From an uncultured Phaeodactylibacter sp. (GTDB taxonomy: Bacteria > Bacteroidota > Bacteroidia > Chitinophagales > Saprospiraceae), in NCBI GenBank assembly GCA_913062745.1, contig CAJXXJ010000200.1, forward strand, positions 1 to 6,935: a stretch of DNA of 6,935 nt. The letters are read 5' to 3'. Below, piece by piece: positions 5,548 through 6,935 of the stretch (the first letter of the stretch is position 1; each line of letters opens with the position of its first letter). The notes below the pieces were generated by a model. The model searched no databases. It worked only from the letters and a program-made list of their open reading frames with translations, and was not told the origin of the DNA. The translations under genes were made by a program, and so were the position numbers.

Positions 5548-6636
5548 TCAGCTTTGCTGCGGAGGCTTAGCCCAGTACGTCTTTCCGGGTATGGACAAGC
5601 CCATCCGGTAGATCTCTTTTTGTGTATTCAACAGATTGGGCCGCTGCAGCCCGGGCAGCAGGCGCACATCGTAGATTTCATCCACAGAGGCCTGGTAGCG
5701 GATGTGCCCGGCTACCGCTCCGGTAGGCAGGTGTACGATCGTGATCCCCGCAAGCTTGGCCTGATGCGACATCGGCAGCTTGGCGAAGGTGCTGGAGTTT
5801 TCGCGTAAGCGGGACAAGCCTACGAATGCATAGTCGCCACAGCGCCCCAGGCCGCGGACGAAGCCGCCCAGGCTGGCTACCACATCGTATGTTCCGGTAT
5901 CGGTATCCACGCGCACCAGCTCGCCGGTAGCCGACAGCAGCAGATAGAGCTGCCCGTCGTACAGGCGCGGAGAGTGCGGCATCGGCAGGCTCCGGGCAAT
6001 CTGCTCGCCACTCGCGATATCGATCAGCAGCCCGGTCTCTGTAATTTTTTCGCGCCAGCTGCGCGGGCTGTCCCCGTCATTGAAAGCCGTGGCGTAACGG
6101 GGCTGCCCGTTTTCCATCGCCATACCGTTCAGGTGGCAACGGTCCTGATGGGCCAGCTCGCTGATGAACGGCGGTTGCCATACGGGCGTAAAGCTGTAGT
6201 GCTCGTCGATGCGGCAGATGCAGGAAAAAGAGGTATTGACGGCGTACAGGCCTTCCGTACCCCATTCCAGGCCATGGATATCCCCCTGCCCGGTGTAGTA
6301 GGTGGCGCGGGGCATGAACCAGGCATCGCAAGTATTGGGCTTGGCCGGGTAATGGGCCGCCAGGCCCGGAGAATTGACCAGCACCTGTACCTCGTGGCGG
6401 GGGGCAACCGCCAGGTGCCCCCCGCGCAGCGCAATCCCCATCGGCTTGTCAAAGCTGCGTGGCAACTGTACCAGTTTTTCGCCGTCCAGCGAACTTAACA
6501 ACACTACTTTCCCTGCCTGATAAGTGCTCAGCGCGATCGTGCACCGCAGCTTTTGCAGCAGTTCGGGTACATTAGGAGAATAGGTACAACTGAAAGGAGC
6601 AGGTGCCTGCCCGGCCGGGTAAGAAGATGGGTTCAT
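5548..6636 (-). CDS. TIGR03032 (DUF4915) family protein, cytoplasmic
   Basis: This 362-residue protein matches what I know of the TIGR03032 conserved hypothetical family along nearly its whole length. In order it shows STYQAGKVVLL (37-47), HGLEW (121-125), HLNGMA (168-173), SWREK (193-197), MPHSPRLYDGQLYLL (219-233), GFVRGLG (258-264), FVGLSRLRE (271-279) and EIYDVRLLPG (320-329). The sheet-rich, repeated character suggests a beta-propeller. No enzymatic activity is established for the family to my knowledge. No signal peptide or membrane segment is visible, so it should be cytoplasmic. The ATG start at 6636 fits the family start well. It is the first gene of a pair with the T9SS FG-GAP gene, suggesting a role in making, modifying or monitoring that secreted protein, but this is inference only. 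Its base composition is clearly richer in G+C than the left operon. Confidence 0.9.
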   Translation of the reverse strand: MNPSSYPAGQAPAPFSCTYSPNVPELLQKLRCTIALSTYQAGKVVLLSSLDGEKLVQLPRSFDKPMGIALRGGHLAVAPRHEVQVLVNSPGLAAHYPAKPNTCDAWFMPRATYYTGQGDIHGLEWGTEGLYAVNTSFSCICRIDEHYSFTPVWQPPFISELAHQDRCHLNGMAMENGQPRYATAFNDGDSPRSWREKITETGLLIDIASGEQIARSLPMPHSPRLYDGQLYLLLSATGELVRVDTDTGTYDVVASLGGFVRGLGRCGDYAFVGLSRLRENSSTFAKLPMSHQAKLAGITIVHLPTGAVAGHIRYQASVDEIYDVRLLPGLQRPNLLNTQKEIYRMGLSIPGKTYWAKPPQQS

Positions 6637-6760
6637 AGCAATAATAGGGTTAAGCGCTTATTAGTCATCACCGTTCAAAAGTCTGGATTTCTCACCGAAA
6701 AACCCCTTACCAAACCGTTAAAGTTTCCAGCGCATTTTCCTAAAATCTATACCGGCTTTT

Positions 6761-6790
6761 TTGCTTAGCCGACAAACAGTTGGTAAATTG
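6761..6790 (+). promoter_or_regulatory. Candidate Bacteroidota promoter for the right-end lipoprotein gene
   Basis: A TTG (6761-6763, inside a T-run) is followed after 20 bases by TAAATTG (6784-6790). This fits the Bacteroidota -33 TTG / -7 TAnnTTTG pattern in spacing, with an imperfect -7 box. The transcript would start a few bases downstream and give a short A-rich leader before the ATG at 6824, common in this phylum. The rest of the divergent region (6637-6760) shows no comparably spaced promoter for the leftward gene, only a possible -7 box (GACTTTTG on the minus strand). Confidence 0.35.
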
Positions 6791-6823
6791 AAGGGTCCGA
6801 TCACCAATTAAAAACAAAGCAAA

Positions 6824-6935
6824 ATGAAGTTTAACCCTCTTTTTTCTCAAGTGCTGACTGCCGTACTGTTTACGGCCACCGCTACCCTACTGCTGCCACA
6901 GTGCACCGGCGATGCTAATGCCGGGCAGTCTGAAG
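6824..6935 (+). CDS. N-terminus of a lipoprotein, cut by the window end
   Basis: An ATG after an A-rich leader (AAAACAAAGCAAA) opens a frame that stays open to the window end: 37 full codons. It encodes a typical signal peptide with a hydrophobic stretch (about residues 10-24) and then LLLPQC, with Cys27 the probable lipidation site. The LPQC lipobox has an unusual Gln at -1. Residues after the Cys (TGDANAGQSE) are small and polar, as in a lipoprotein linker, without a clear Lys-plus-acidic surface signal. The mature domain lies outside the window, so no function can be assigned. It is transcribed away from the TIGR03032 gene. Confidence 0.7.
   Translation, partial: MKFNPLFSQVLTAVLFTATATLLLPQCTGDANAGQSE

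Noticed and set aside
5974..6498. Open frame of 174 codons on the plus strand opposite the TIGR03032 gene
   Set aside because: It lies antisense to a gene with clear family motifs along its whole length. Its product is rich in Arg, Gly and Pro without recognisable domains, as expected for a shadow frame in G+C-rich DNA.
6651..6660. Palindrome TAAGCGCTTA upstream of the TIGR03032 gene, considered as an operator
   Set aside because: A perfect 10-base palindrome is expected several times by chance in a window this size, and no second copy or regulator gene is nearby.

Overview
The window looks like chromosomal DNA from a Bacteroidota member. A marine or sludge Saprospiria (Lewinella-like) organism is my best guess, but only the phylum is well supported. 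The evidence for the phylum is a secreted protein ending in a type IX secretion (T9SS) type-A sorting domain, a lipoprotein whose residues after the lipidated cysteine match the Bacteroidota surface-export signal, start codons without a Shine-Dalgarno sequence, A/T-rich leaders, and a candidate -33/-7 promoter of the Bacteroidota type. There are no rRNA, tRNA or CRISPR features and no transposase gene.

Layout from left to right. Positions 1-302 carry no gene. They hold a small hairpin at the edge and then a large imperfect inverted repeat (about 75-296) with two stronger palindromes nested inside it. Positions 303-3843 hold three minus-strand genes, transcribed right to left and packed with gaps of 4 and 0 bases: a surface-type lipoprotein of unknown function (2968-3843), an exported alpha/beta-hydrolase-like protein with Asp where the nucleophilic Ser is expected (1515-2963), and a PQQ-type beta-propeller lipoprotein (303-1514). 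A leader/promoter region (3844-4021) and a perfect 12-bp hairpin (4022-4052) separate this operon from a second minus-strand pair: a cytoplasmic TIGR03032-family protein (5548-6636) followed 33 bases later by an FG-GAP/VCBS repeat protein with a T9SS sorting domain (4072-5514). A divergent intergenic region (6637-6823) leads to the 5' end of a plus-strand lipoprotein gene (6824 onward) that runs off the window.

Functionally, all three proteins of the left operon are predicted to leave the cytoplasm: two are lipid-anchored and one carries an ordinary signal peptide. They could act together at the cell envelope, but no substrate can be named. The right pair couples a cytoplasmic protein of unknown function with a probably calcium-binding, T9SS-secreted repeat protein. 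The most unusual points are the Asp-nucleophile hydrolase-like protein with its twin CX3C insert, the nested palindromic element at the left end, and the long basic N-terminal extension on the T9SS cargo.
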